This document shows positions 31,801 to 45,000 of a stretch of DNA of 64,000 nt, one piece after another. Position numbers and translations under genes: made by a program. The stretch is from Echeneis naucrates (taxonomy: Eukaryota > Chordata > Actinopteri > Carangiformes > Echeneidae): the NCBI RefSeq assembly GCF_900963305.1, contig NC_042519.1, positions 24,552,393 through 24,616,392 on the forward strand, read 5' to 3'. Position 1 is the stretch's first letter. Each line of letters opens with the position of its first letter. A model generated the notes under the pieces. The model made no database searches, was not told where the DNA came from, and saw only the letters and a program-made list of their open reading frames with translations.

Positions 31801-34800
31801 GTGGTTCAGTCCGTCTGGGTTGGAGATCTCCTGCAGGAAGCGCTGCATGCTGCTCCACTGCCGCTCCACAAAGTCATTCATGAACAGCATGTACTCCTCC
31901 TTAGTGCCAAACCTGGAGCAAAAGTGATCACTCAAAGTTCCTTCAAAGTAAACCACCCCCAAGTACTTCAGAGTAAAAGCCTGGACTTACTTGCTGAAGT
32001 TGGCGAGGTTTTGGATAACTTTGGCGATGAGGGTCAAAGTTCTGGCTGTGCGCTCATCAGGATATTCCTGCATCAAGTCGAACAGTGATGGTGACATCAC
32101 AGCTGGACACAGGAAGCGTAGGAACAATGAAGCACTGATTAGCCGCTCGCTGATGTCTGGTCGTCCTCGGTTACCACATTCCTGTCGCCATGATGCAAAC
32201 ACCTCCTTTAGCTCTCGGGGGAAGACCCTGATCGGATGATGTTATAACATAGGTCAACATTACAGGCCAGGTGTATGTTCAATGTGTGTTCTGCATAGGG
32301 GTGTGTACCTGTACGAGTCGAGGATCTTGCAGAAGGCAAGTTCGCAGCACATCCTCAGGTTAGCCTGATGCTCCGCAAGGTCAGAGGTCGAACAGCGAGA
32401 TGGGTCGACCTCACAGTTCTCATCGGACTCATACAGAGCTTTGATGAACTCACCTGAAGGTGAGGAGAAGATAAGACATGAGCATCTAATCAACTCAGTC
32501 CAGCTACAGGTTGCTGTTTGAGTGTTGGCTTTGGTTGATTAAAAAAAAAAAAAAAAAGGACACAGACACCAAAGGGTTAGAACGTCTTATGAACAGCTGA
32601 GAAACGTGAAGAATCAGATCAGAAATACTTTATTAATCCCTGAAGGGAAGCGCTGCTCTATCTCATCTTCTGATAGTTATGGAGCTGTAAAGTCTGATGT
32701 CAGTGGGATTAATCATTCTCTGCTGTGGCCTCTCTGATCCACCAGGATCTTCTGAAGTGGATGGTCTGAGAATTTTAGGTTTTTGCTTTACTCTGTGTGG
32801 ATAACCCCCCACCCCCCAGCCCCCAATGATTCTGATCTGGTTCTCATCACTGAACCTGCTCTTTCCACAAGTTGACCAGCTGCCTTGCATCATTTTCCCC
32901 CCCTTGCCCTCACCCAGCAGACTGCAGCATAGCACAGAAAACCTTCCACCACAGACTGGTGAAACGTCTGCAGCTTCTTTCTGCAGATGTGTGAGAATCT
33001 GATCCTCCTGTGGTGTCCATCTTTGTAAGGAGACCAGTCCAACTTGTTGTCCAGGTGGACTCCCAGTCAACAAATACTTGAAGAGCAGCTGGAGAACTTC
33101 TAAAGAACAGCTGCTCATTTCAGTCCTAACTGATTTAAACACACAGAACAGACACACACATATACACAAAGTCTCTCTGTAAAATGTGTATACCAAGGGC
33201 ATCCTGGAGGTATTTTTGTCCAATCAATTTCAAGTATTCCTCGATACTTTTGGTAGCCAGTGTGTTCTCTCTGAAGATCAGCTGGTCATTGTCACGGCAA
33301 CGGTCCACCTCCGCCATCATGAGGTCTGTTAGGAACTCCTGCAGACAGAGGTTAAAGGTCAGCTAATTCAACCAGGGCCGGGAGAGGACACAAACATACA
33401 GACTCACATATTCACATACTCACTGATTCACACTAAGCATGTGCGAGCTGGTGTGAACAGAGGCCACTATTCAGTGAAAATATTACGTAGGAGGAGCAGA
33501 GTCAAAGACACATGAGCTAAAAATTAAAATGAGTCGGCATGGGCTGGATCTTTCAACGTGGGGCAAGGTCAGGTGTGGTGGATGAGGCCGTTATGGCAAA
33601 TTTATTCTTAAAGTGGGAGTGGTCTGAGCAGGGGGCGGATCACCTTGGCCTTCCCGGTGCTGTGCAGTATGTGGACCAGCGCAGCAGCCAGCTCCTCCTT
33701 GGCCCTCAGGCTGAGTGAGGCCTCCAATGTGGAGCAGAGCAGCAGGTAGTTGGAGCTGATGTACTCAGCAAACTCCTTGTACTGCTCCATCGGCAGGATA
33801 ATGATGCTCTGGTATCGCGCTTTGATTCGCACTGTCGGCACAGACGACTTCCCTGAAATGCAGCGCTGTCATGTGATCAGCTGGATGGACCTTCAAAGAA
33901 GCTTTAATTTGTCTTATGTACGTACCCCGACTTGCACTGGGTGTGCTCACTGAGTACCACTTCTCCACCAGCTGTCTGCTGGTCACCATGGCAACAGGGA
34001 TGTTGACCAACCCGACATAGCTGCTCTTGTCCTTCTTCCTCTTCCTGTCGGTGTCTTTGTAGAGGTGGAGTGTCACGGCACTGACGGATGGCAAACTGCT
34101 GAAGTCAAAGTGCTCTCCCCAGAAAATGTTGTCAGTTTTGAGCTTACAGGACGTCCGAGCGTAGAGACAGTCGTCCAGACACAGCTCGACGAAGTACCTG
34201 TGGCACAAGTACTATGTCAGTACTTCAGTCAGTACTCTGGTCAGTACAGCAGCTCAGGGTTAGTGACCTGAATGACCTGTGAGAACAGGAAGTTATGCGT
34301 GTGGCTTTGCCCCCACCTCTTTTTGGCGGGAAGGTCCTTGGCCTCGATGACCCAGAGGGTGAGGATGTTCTCGAGCCGCCGGCTGTTGTCTTTGTTGGGA
34401 TGGACGGCTCGTCGCAGATTCTCCATCCATTTGTCCCTCTCCGCTGCCGACCGGCACGAGAAGCACTTGGTGCCTGTCAAGGTTGTTACCTTGGAGACAG
34501 GCCAAATGTCACTGGAGATGGGAGGGTCAGCTTGTGTTTCTGGGCCTGTGTGTAACGTAGTGTTGTGTTTCAGTCTGTTGTGTAGTGTTGTGTGTCTCTT
34601 TTGTACCTCAAAGCAGTAGTCCTGCCCCAGCAGGGAGGAGTGAACTGGTTTGATGATCACTGATTGGTCCATCCTGAGCTCCAGAGATGACACACAGCCA
34701 GTGCTTAGCAACGACTCTTGGCTTCCACAACGCAGCCGCCGCATCACACACCTACAACACAACAGAGGTCAGAATGAGGACATAGTAAGAAACACTCGGG

Positions 34801-35699
34801 GTGAGGGTTGATGACAACAAGAACTTGGAGACCAGGACAATAGAGCAGTAAACAGTGTGTCGTGTAGGATTTAACTGGCAGGCTGTTCGCTTTACCTCCT
34901 GGTCTGCATCTGCTCAAGGAGTCTGTACCATTGGAGTTATCGAGGTAAGTTCAGGTTAAATCCTGTGTTTTAGGTTTCTGAGTTTCTGAGTTTTCGGTCC
35001 TACGAAGCTGGATCTCTTCTTATCAGCTTATCACCATGCTAACTGATGCTGAATGGCTAACAAGCTCCAGAGCAGTTTATGTTGGAGCCTGAGATCACTG
35101 AGTCTAAAAGCCCGGCCCTCTGACCAATCAGGACTCTGAGAAAGTGACATCACAGTCCGAGGATGACCCCACAGAGCTCTGAGTGGACTGTCAGAGGATC
35201 CTCAGAAGAACATCAGTCTTCAGAGACCAACAAAACCAGTTTGGTCCTTCAGAGTTTCTATATGAGACTCTGATGACCAGCTGTACTCAAATCTTGTTTT
35301 TTTCCCAGAATTCCTTCTGTCATTTTGAAGCTGAAGTCTGTAAAAAAAATCTGTAAACCAGTTTTACTTTTAGCTTTTATGCACTTAAATACAAACTTGT
35401 TGACAACCACTCCGACCGACCTGGTTGACTTGACCCGAGTTGATACCCAGCGTGGGACAGAAAATGTTGGTTAAATGAAGCCGGACCACTGAACATTTCC
35501 TGATTTGTTAATCCCCCTTCATGGTACAGAACCCTGAATCCTGATTGATGCAGATGAAGAGACCTGGATTTCCTTCTATCTGTCTGAACTGGTTCTGACG
35601 ATCTGACTGAAACAACAGGAGGGAAAAAGTGACCTCTGATCCTGTCACACACACACACACGCATGCACACATGCACGCACGCACGCACGCACGCACACA

Positions 35700-35749
<50 letters not shown>

Positions 35750-37095
35750 AACAAACACACAGGATGATCTGCAGTAGCTCTTGTTGTCCCTTCGTTAGCT
35801 TGTTATCTCTTATTATCTTGACAAGCTGCTTAATGTTCGCAGCTTACTGAGTGAATTCTTCAGGGATGCTTTTGTGTAAATCTGTCTGTCTGATTCTGTG
35901 TGTGTGTCTGTATGGTGGCTAGCTGGATGCTAACATACCATGCTAGCTGAGAGCAAGCTGAAGTGCGCACACACAGACACACAATAAAATACAGCATGCA
36001 TCATCATGCAAATCGGGTGGAAGACACCACCATCAATAACCCCCCCCCCCCCCCCCTTAACACCACCACACAGACACACACACACACACGCACACACACA
36101 CTGCAGCCCATTTATGCATGCAGAGGACAAAGGCAGCAGTGCAGATACTCACTGAGCATCCTGAGGAAGGGAGGTGAGGGGGGGCTATGGATCCGTGTTC
36201 TCTGTCAGCAGGAGGAGGAAAATGGAGAACCTAATCGGTGGGTTCAGTCTGAAAGCTGATGACCTGTCTCTCTCTCTCCCCCTGTCTGTGTGTCTCTCTG
36301 TCTGTTAGCTTGTTGCTACTGATGCTACACGGCTTCAGCAGCTAGAGCTCCCCCTCCCCCTCCTTCTCTCTCTCTCCATCTCTGTCTCTATTTGACTCGC
36401 CCTCCCTCTCTATCAGCAGTTGCCCCTCCCCAGCAATGAGGGTGTCCTACTTCCTCTCCTTGTCTCCTTTCTTCTCTCCTTATATCCTTTAACCACACAC
36501 ACACACACACACACACACCTGTCCACAACTGGACAGTCAGGCCGGTCAGCCTATCCAGACAGGTCGACTGACTGAGGAAGAGGCCAGCAGCCTGAAAGCT
36601 GCAGAATTGTGGGTAGTGTATTGATGATTGGTGTGTGTGTGTTACCTGGTGTCAGTGGCGGGCTCAGCCTTCACACTGCTCTGACGACAGAGTTTAGGCT
36701 GAGACCTGGTCCGACGCAGAGACTGCTTCAGCCTCCGGGACAGAAAGCCCTGAAACAAAGGAGGGGATCAGCTGATCCAGCATCAGGTAAACAGGGGGCA
36801 CCTGGCCCCAAATCAGCTGATGCAGGCTCATGATGAAATCAGAATCATCTGACAGCAGACAGTCCAGAGACCACAGTTCTGGACTAGTACCCTGATAAAA
36901 ACACAGCTGTGATGTCACAGCATTTAACCTGTAGGGGGAGCCAATCAGCTGATCAACAGCTGCTCAGGCTATGTTGCCATGGAAACAAGGAGCCCAGCTG
37001 GGGCGAGGTGTGTGTGTGTGTGTGTTCACCGTCACTCTGGCGGCTGGTGTATCCACAGCTGAGCTACTGGGCATGCTCTGTCGGCGCGTCACCCT
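28899..37095 (-). CDS. dab2ip: DAB2-interacting protein (RasGAP, AIP1)
   Basis: A scaffold RasGAP that restrains Ras, TNF and NF-kB signalling. Exons: 37030-37095, 36646-36749, 34607-34751, 34317-34489, 33926-34197, 33644-33852, 33194-33338, 32309-32453, 31991-32227, 31723-31912, 31280-31515, 31013-31104, 30427-30903, 29954-30225, 29698-29811, 29504-29626, 29320-29399, 29149-29236 and 28899-29069; all phases close over 1113 codons. Order: [14 protein letters not shown] domain ([30 protein letters not shown]); C2 ([20 protein letters not shown]); RasGAP with the arginine-finger motif FRENTLATK and [10 protein letters not shown]; proline-rich stretch (RIDQPPPP); and the C-terminal coiled coil ending [13 protein letters not shown]. 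The true start is not fixed: a Met at codon 8 of the 37095 exon (MPSSSA) is possible, and further 5' exons may exist. RASAL2 and SYNGAP1 share the layout, but [13 protein letters not shown] and the last residues favour DAB2IP. Confidence 0.95.
32610..33110 (-). mobile_element. Probable LINE 3' fragment in a dab2ip intron
   Basis: On the minus strand the stretch ends in CCCTTCAGGGATTAATAAAG, the tail typical of a group of fish non-LTR elements (gggatcaataaagt-type). Upstream there is a broken open stretch ([20 protein letters not shown]). It sits between the dab2ip exons at 32453 and 33194. Confidence 0.4.
34917..35268 (+). repeat. Copy of an rgs3 exon-intron junction inside a dab2ip intron
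   Basis: About 350 bases nearly identical (by eye roughly 95%) to 62660-63025 in the same orientation. It begins with the last part of the long form of the rgs3 exon (GGAGTTATCGAG), keeps the GTAAGT donor, and continues through intron sequence to TCTATATGAGAC. It lies between the dab2ip exons at 34751 and 36646. Confidence 0.85.
35645..35760. repeat. (CA)n / (GCAC)n compound microsatellite
   Basis: CACA, GCACGCAC and CA blocks in a row, about 115 bases, in the dab2ip 5' intron. Confidence 0.9.
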
Positions 37096-37754
37096 CTGAA
37101 GAACATCTGGAAAAGACATGATGCATCATGGGAAGTTTTGACCAGCAGTCACCACCCTGCCTCTCAAGAAGTTGCTGAGTAACTGACAATGACAGCTGTT
37201 TCCAGGGTCAGGGACGCAGTGGATATGTTAGTTTGACTTCAAATTTCTAAACAAGTTTCTAAACACACACACACACACACACAGACAGACACAATGACAC
37301 ACACATACACACGGTGACACACAAGCAGAGTCTTAGTTAACACAAATTCTGTCAGTAATTTATGAATGAATCTGTTCTTGAAATGAATTATTTTGTGACC
37401 TCATTGTAATGTCACTATGATGTCACACGATATCATCCAGTGGCTCTGAGGTTACTGCAGGTCAACTGGTACCCCAGGCAGTGTCGGTCATGTTGCCATG
37501 GTGACTGACATCAGATATCAGATTATAAGATTATTAGAAGGACATGTCAACAAGATTAAATCCTGCTGTACATAACTACACAACGTAAACCATAAAAAAC
37601 AACACAACCATAAAAAACAACTACATAACGCAACCATACAAAACAGCACAACTATACAACACAACCTTACAAAACACTGAAATAACACAACTACACCCAA
37701 CCATATAACTCAGCTACACTTCACAGTTATACACGACAACACAACCCCTTCAGC

Positions 37755-39799
37755 TCAATCTGATGATTTCGCACCGTTCACGTCTTCATTCTCAGAGCCA
37801 AAGTCCACCTCCATCACCTGTCTGTCTCTCTATCTGTCTGTCTATCTTACTGTTTCTGTCTGTCTGCCTTCATCTGCAGCTGTTTATCTTCCTTACCTTT
37901 GTGGGAGGGACCGGGCGGTGCCGAGGTCACATGGAGAGTGTATCTTAGCAGCCAGAAGGTACAAGTCTCCGCCCTTTCTGCCAGAAGAAGAGGATGAATC
38001 TAAGGGAGAAATGAAACACTGTTCTGGTGAGTTGTTTGATTTCCTCCACCAGGGGGTCTTGAAGGTTCCCTGAATGTCAGAGGCGATGGCTGTCAGTGAT
38101 GGACTCAACCGGTTTGGTTCATCAGCAGCCACTGAAGCCAGAGTGCCATAATAAAATTCTGGTCTAGGCTTTTAATGTGAAAAATCAGAAGTGTGGTAAA
38201 AAGTATTGATATATGACTCAAATTACAAAACAAATTCGAAAAAAGTTGGGATACTTTGGAAAATGTCAATGAAAACAGAATATGATTATTATTAGTAGCA
38301 AATTTCAATCAATAAATCTTTTTTTCACAATAGAACATAGACAACATTTAAAATGTTTAAACTAACACATTTAAAGTTGACACTTGGAGGAGTTCTGAGG
38401 TTCATTATTAATTTTAAAGCCCTGTTAAGCATGTTTGATGGTCTTCTCTGTTTTCACTTTAACACTGCTGCATTTTAATCTACAAGGTTATTTTAGGTCA
38501 ACTGGCTTCTGACCTATATATATCAGAACAATACTGGATATTATAATCCTTGGACTCAGGATGTTTTCTTGTTGTCAGGTCCAAAGGTTAGAACTGAACT
38601 GGGGAAAAAGGCATTATAGTGTGCTGCTCCCTTTTTTGGAACAAATTATAAAAAGAGCTGAAACTCTGGATCTTGTTGGTTGCTTTAAAGTGGGTGTTAA
38701 TTGATTTGGAGGAAGACACATCTGGCTGGAGATATTTTGCGTGATCTATTTTTTTATTTTACCATTTCATGAAAAATAGTAGCTCATTTTGAATTTAATG
38801 GCAGTACCACATCTAAATGTGAGAGACTGTGAAGCTTCAGGACTGTGCAGGACTGTGCATCTGGCAGGGTGGTCTGCAGCACTCCTTTCTTTTCACCATA
38901 TACAAATCTGACTTCAGCTACAACTTCAGGAGCTGTCTCCTGTAGAATTGTTAAGATGACACAGCCAAAGTTCTGTGTGTGTGTCAGAGGTGGACGAACA
39001 AGACTACAGGAAAGACTCTATGGACTGGTGTTAGTGTAACCACCTTCGTCTTAACACCAGGCAGACAAAGGTGGTGACCCTAAAGCACCTTTTACTGTTT
39101 ATCTGTGTGTATTGAGCTGCTGTAATGAACAATTTTCCCTCTTTGAGGGATCAATGAAGGTTTGTCTTAATTACGTTGTTCTACAACACATCAGATCAAC
39201 TTTTTTGATGCTATCTAAATTTATTTAGATGCACCTGTAGATCAGGCAAGAATGGGACAACTCTCCTCTTCCAAAACTCCATCAACTGCTCTCCTCAGCA
39301 GCTAGAGTGAAAACAAATGGATTTATGAGATTTATAAAATATCTGCCTTCTGTCTTCATTCAGACAAGTTTCCAACTCACATACCCAACTTCCTGTTTGT
39401 GTGTGTGAGGTTAAAGGATGTTATTTATCTGTATGGATTTAAATCTGTCTGTGAGTTTGTTTTTACCTTCAGGTTATCAAGCATCAGTAACTGTGAATCT
39501 GACAGGATGCAGAACATCTTACTCCAAACATCAGGCTCCGCCTTCTGACCACACGATAGCCAATGGACGGAGGCGCTCTTCAGTTCTGTTACATCACCAC
39601 AATATGCTCATATTATAGTCTATGGCAGTTTAACAAGCTTTAGGGCTAATTCTAGCGGCAGGGCTAAGTCCTGTCACAGACCATTGGTGAGAATTGATTC
39701 GTGCATGATGACATCATGATGAAGCTGATTCAACTCACCGATCACATTCATCCAGCCCAGGTGCTGACACCTGGACAGGTGTTTCACCAGCTCGTCCAT
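37755..39799 (-). CDS. Possible small three-exon gene, unrecognised
   Basis: Three minus-strand pieces join cleanly: 39739-39799 (ATG 39799, MDELVKHLSRCQHLGWMNVI, donor GTGAGT), 37897-37999 (acceptor CTCCCTTAG; SSSSSGRKGGDLYLLAAK to ARSLPQR; donor GTAAGG) and 37755-37821 (acceptor GAGACAG; VMEVDFGSENEDVNGAKSSD, stop). The phases match at both joins and give 76 codons. I do not recognise the protein; there is no clear domain, signal or membrane segment. The exons may instead be alternative 5' exons of dab2ip, though the phase does not fit the 37095 exon directly, or a chance combination. A LINE fragment lies in the first intron. Confidence 0.33.
38830..39165 (+). mobile_element. LINE reverse-transcriptase fragment with 3' tail
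   Basis: Around 38860-38960 a decayed frame reads QHSFLFTIYKSDFSYNF, like the SPFLFTIYTSDFRYN stretch of a common fish non-LTR RT. It ends near 39165 with TTTGAGGGATCAATGAAG, a variant of the gggatcaataaag tail. Heavily decayed. Confidence 0.5.
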
Positions 39800-40096
39800 G
39801 GCAACAGGAACCTTTATGAAGCAAAAAGATTCAAGTAGAGGATTTTGGGAAAGCTACAGGCTGACTCTGGCCTACTGCCTGTTTCTTAAAACTGCATACA
39901 CCATATACACAAACATACACATTAAGTCAGACAGTGAGGCTGCTGTCTGTCTGCTCACCTGTCTGCCCGCAGGGACCCTCAGGACAACAGCTGAACATCT
40001 GAACTGTCCTCATGTCTTGTTCTTCACATGTCGTTTAACACCTTAATTATATTAACAGATTATCAACTGTCACTCCCTGACACACACACAAACGCG

Positions 40097-40153
<57 letters not shown>

Positions 40154-41301
40154 GCAAAAGGTCAAAATCAATCCTTTATTCCAGAGAAAGCTGACAGCCG
40201 ATTGGTCAGTTTAACAGAAAGAAGTCAACCATACAGTCACATGATCAAAACAGTCTGATGGGCCAATGGGAGGGGAGTGTGGTTACAATGCCAGCAGGAG
40301 GAGTCCAGGTTTAAAGTGACAGAGTGACAGTTTAACGTCTCAGAGACCATTTGCACTATTAACACTGTTAACATTCTTCATTCAAACCACTGGGCTGTGT
40401 TAGCTTCAAGCTAACCTCTGAACATGCCAATACATTTATGGCTCCTGATCTCTGATCAATGCTCTGATTTATTATGTTTGCATAGATACTGAATGTGACC
40501 ATAGTGCAAGAGAGCAGCTGCTGACAGATCAACACTCAGAAGGTAAACATAAGGCAGCAGAGAACTCTGGGAAAAATACCCAACTGGGATTAGGAGTTCT
40601 GCAGTGACAAGAACCAGAGTCGAACCAAAAGCTGACAGAAATGTGGTGGAACTGTGGTTGCCATGGTCACCGATCAGCTGTAAATTGTGATGTCAATATT
40701 ATGATTAACATTAGACAAAAAGGACTGGAGGCAGGTGAGACAGAAGAGAGGCAGAGGGGGAGGGCAGGTGTGGCAGATGCTGTTTGACAGCTGGGGGGAA
40801 ACTACAGGAGACCGACTGTTACACAACCAGAAACACAAAAATGTTTTTAAAAAAAGAAGAGACAACAGTGTGAACACGTCGTTGTGCGTGTGATGGTGCG
40901 AGTGTGTGTCTTTGGCTGGAGTTGAACATTGTTTTGTTCCACCACAGAGTCTTTCCAGGACCCTGATCAGCTCTGATACCTGAAAACCATCAGACAGCCA
41001 TGTGGGGATACACTTCAGACCTCAAGCTAACCCTGAAGAGGACAGAGGTTTGTGAGGACTTGTCTAACAGTTTTACTGGGATATCAAAATGTTATACGTT
41101 TAGATTACTTAGGAGAAAGTAAAATTAAACTAACTTTCTGGGTCTCATGGTGGGAACTTTGAAAATCAGATCAGGTGGTTAGTTGGGTGGCCTGTTGTCA
41201 TGGTAACAGTAAATACCAGTGCATGTGAGGTAATAGAAAAGGTGCTGCTCAGGAGGAAAATGAATCAAAGGACATCTAAACTCTGTTCCTCTATGAACGT
41301 C
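39800..41301. other. phf19 3' UTR and intergenic DNA
   Basis: No coding exon. A (CA)n microsatellite lies at 40078-40150. A minus-strand AATAAA at 40175-40180 is the likely phf19 polyadenylation signal, giving a 3' UTR of about 1.1 kb. Confidence 0.5.
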
Positions 41302-41984
41302 CTAATAAGGTGTTGTCCCCTCCCACTCCAGCAGGTACTGGACTGTCCCTTGTGGAGTGATTCTTCGAGCCAACACCTGATACCTCTCACCATTGGTCAA
41401 TCTGCCTGCCACACCAAAATATGAGGAGATGGAGGAGTGGAGGTGGGTGGGGTCAGAAAGGAAGTGGGAGGAGTCTGATGGCAGGTGAGTTTGTTTAGTC
41501 GGCTCTTGGTTCCCAGAGAGCTCCTCCCCACCAAGCTCCTCCCCTGTCTCACTGCGACTTGCCCATTGACTGTAACTGCCACTGGGTAACTTCCTCTTCC
41601 TGCTGCCTACTCTCCTCCTGAGGATAGAGGTCAAAGGTCATGTAAAAATCTGGGTTTTGAGGATGCTCATCAGAGGTGATGTCAGAACTCAGGAGAAGGG
41701 GCTACCTGAAGTGGTAGGAGGTGCTGGTGGTTGCTGAGCCAGACGTGGAGGCGTCGGTGGAGTCCTGGTCCACACTGACTGTCCTGCTAGATGTACTGGA
41801 GTGGGACAGGAGACAGCGGTAACAAACTGACGAGCTGAATATTAACTACTGGTCAATCAGGTTATTGATGGTCACCTCTTGAGGCTGTGTAGCTCGTCCA
41901 ATGTGAAGTCAAAGATGTTGGCCATGTGGTGGTTGGCGGTCCAGCTGCAAGACAACTCGTTCTGCAAACATCCAAAGAGACTTT

Positions 41985-42038
<54 letters not shown>

Positions 42039-45000
42039 ACACACTTACATTAGGAATGGCGTCCTCCAAAAGCCACTTGGACTTCCTCCTTTTCCTCTCA
42101 GCCACAACACTGAAACAGATGCAGATGTGTGATGTCATCACCAGTGGCTCAATTCTTACTGGTTAAACAGGTTTCAGGTCTATATGCTCTTCGACCTGAA
42201 TGTCACAACAATCACCAGGTAAATGATGAGTACCTGTTTCTGACCACGCCCTTTTTACGAGCCCGTCCTCCATCATTCTGAGAACGTTCAGGGAAGAGCT
42301 TGGACGGTGGAGTGGGGGGAACTCTGGTCCTCAGACGGAAAATGCACTTCCTCTTCTTGATCTCCTTCCCACACAGGAACCTGAGCACAGATGTACGAGG
42401 TAAGCACACCTGACTTGAGGGGGTGGAGACTAACTGAAAGGGAGGAGGCCTTACTTGCTCTTGTATTTGTTAAGGGCATCCAGAAGGTGTTGACCTCTCT
42501 CTGCTGGTGGAGTGTTTGACAGCTACAAAAGACAAACACACACTTGAGTATAGGTCCAGTCAAGTCAATCTAGTTAGTCTAGTCCAGTCACCTTCCCCAG
42601 CTGCAGATGGTCCCAGTGAGCCGAGACAAAGGCAAGGATCTCATCCAGTTCAAAGTACTTCTTCTTGCTGCTGATGGACAGGTTGTAGAGCACCAGGTGC
42701 ACCAGATCCACCCACCGTAGGGATAGACGACGTATGTACTCTGCGCCCTTATTACACACCGCACACAGGAAGAGGTAGAACCTAAGAGTAAACAGTAAAG
42801 AAAGGGGTAAACAGTAAACAGAGGGGTAGACAAGAAACAGATCGATGGGGCCCACCTGTCTCCAAACATCATGGCTTCCTGCAGACACTGGGTGCAGGCT
42901 TCATGGAACCACTGCTGACACCTGAAGCACTGCAGCATCTTCAGGTACCACCTGCAGACAAGGAGCCACACTCTAACACTGAACATTGGGGAGAGGAGGA
43001 GGAGTCAAACAGATTGGCAGACTGGCTCTGATTGGCTGCTCTTACTCTCCGGGGCCTCCGCAGTAACAGTAACACTGCTGCTGATTGGTGCGGTGCTGGG
43101 AGTCCCAGTCCAGAGAATCCAGGTCATACAGCACCACTTGCTTCATGGCCAACAGTGCCTTCGCTATTGGACCTTTCTTCAGAGCGCCCCCCTTCTGCAG
43201 GAGAACAGACAGGGTTGGAAACGGGAAGTCACATGATGATGGATGCTGATATCAGAGGACGTCAGTTCCTTTTTCTCTGGACAGAGGCAATGTGCTCAAT
43301 CCCTAATCAATCAATGAGGAGTGTCCACTTGGGCAACCATCAGCCTCCCAGTCAGCCCAGATCAGATCGTTAGATGGAAAACACTTAATATGAAGCGACA
43401 GTGAGCAAGAGGAGATGCATTACATTAACTCCTCTAATGGATTTTATCCATTTATCCATTTTATCCAAAGACTCACAGTGAGGACTTGAGACCAGATTCA
43501 GTCCTGATTCGGACCAGGTTTAGGTTCCAAGTCAGTAAAAGAGACTGAACAGTGTGTTGTGTTGCATTGATTTTGTGTGTTTCGCAGTACCCTGACAGCC
43601 AGAGCGAAGACGCAACGTCGACAAAACCAGGGACTGATGATTCCCTCCACAGGAGGAACATGACACTGCTGATGGAAACCTGTGCAGGGGAATCATGTTA
43701 ATAATGATTAGAAAAGTTTGCATTGATATGCTGACTGATACACCTCCACCTGACACATACCTTTAAACTGTATCAAACACCTGACACCTCCTGACGTCAA
43801 AGCACAGGCTGTCTCAAACGTCAGCAGATGTCCTGTACTCAGGTCTGTTTCACGAGCCTGGATTTCATTTTATCCAGCTAACTTCAGGATTAATTTGAGG
43901 TTTTCAGTCTCATGAAGATGGTTTACTTTCTATTGGGGGTAGGCTGCCATGGTACCTTACATGAAGCGCTTAACCTGCCCTGGAGTAGGTTAAATTCAGG
44001 ATTAAGACCTCAGCAGGGATTTTAAACTACCTACCGATCAAGCGATTCTTTTGGAAAATGTCCAATCCCAGACCAGCCCATTGATGCAGACCAGAGAACG
44101 GAGAGACAAATGAGCCAGACTGAGTTAAGCCGTCTGACTTTATGGACCTCTGAGATCGAAGAGAAAAATTTAAGCTTAAATTGTCAAACAAGGGGGAAAA
44201 CACAAATTTATAGGACACACTGAATCTCTTGGATGTGGTGGGGATTTATAATCCTGGTAATTTAGACATTGACAGAGTGATTTTTTCCCAGCATTCTTTG
44301 CGACTTCTGGCAGATGGAACTGTGTTACTTTTTGCTTGAGTTATGAATTTTTACATTATTCTTTTGCTTGACCTACTAATAAATTTTTTGTCTCTATACT
44401 TTCTTAGCATTATAGTTTGCTCCTCCACCGTGAAATATGTAGCTCTTTGTGTTTTTTTCATGGTCTGATTGGTCATATTCAGCAAACCCCACCCCTTTTA
44501 TTTGAACGGTTAGCAGGTTGACAGTCGGCTTCGAGAGACCTCTGATCCAGATAACAGATGTCTGGGTAAGTGAAGACAGATAACAAAAACAGATCCTGAA
44601 CATGTAAATCCCGTTTCCCGATACAGGACCCTGGTCCCCCCCTTGTAGTTTCACAGCCAATACATTTGAAGTGTAAACATCCAATGAGTCAACATCCTGC
44701 AGATTTCGTGGGGGGTTTCTAACTGTCCAAAGGGAGATGGACTGATAGACGGAAACAGCGGGTCCACCTCAGCATGATGAAGGTGATGTTGATGATGATG
44801 GTGATGGTGATGAAGATGATGATGAAGGTGATGGTGATGATCCTCTTCATGCTCCTCTGCATCTGCCCTCAGGACTATTAGAGGAACATCAGCTTCCTAA
44901 CCCTCCAAGTTCAATCATCAAACTATACTTCACACATCAACACGCAATCAGGTCAACAAACACACAAAAATCCACAGTGCTTCAATAATCACAGCATCAA

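Noticed and set aside
35508-35850. Open frames of repeated Cys-Val or His-Thr
   Set aside because: They are translations of the CA/GCAC microsatellite.
36146-36156. Possible dab2ip microexon with ATG and a GTGAGT donor
   Set aside because: A CAG acceptor and GTGAGT donor bracket GATGCTCA, but including it breaks the phase with the exon at 34751, while the 36646 exon joins that exon directly in frame.
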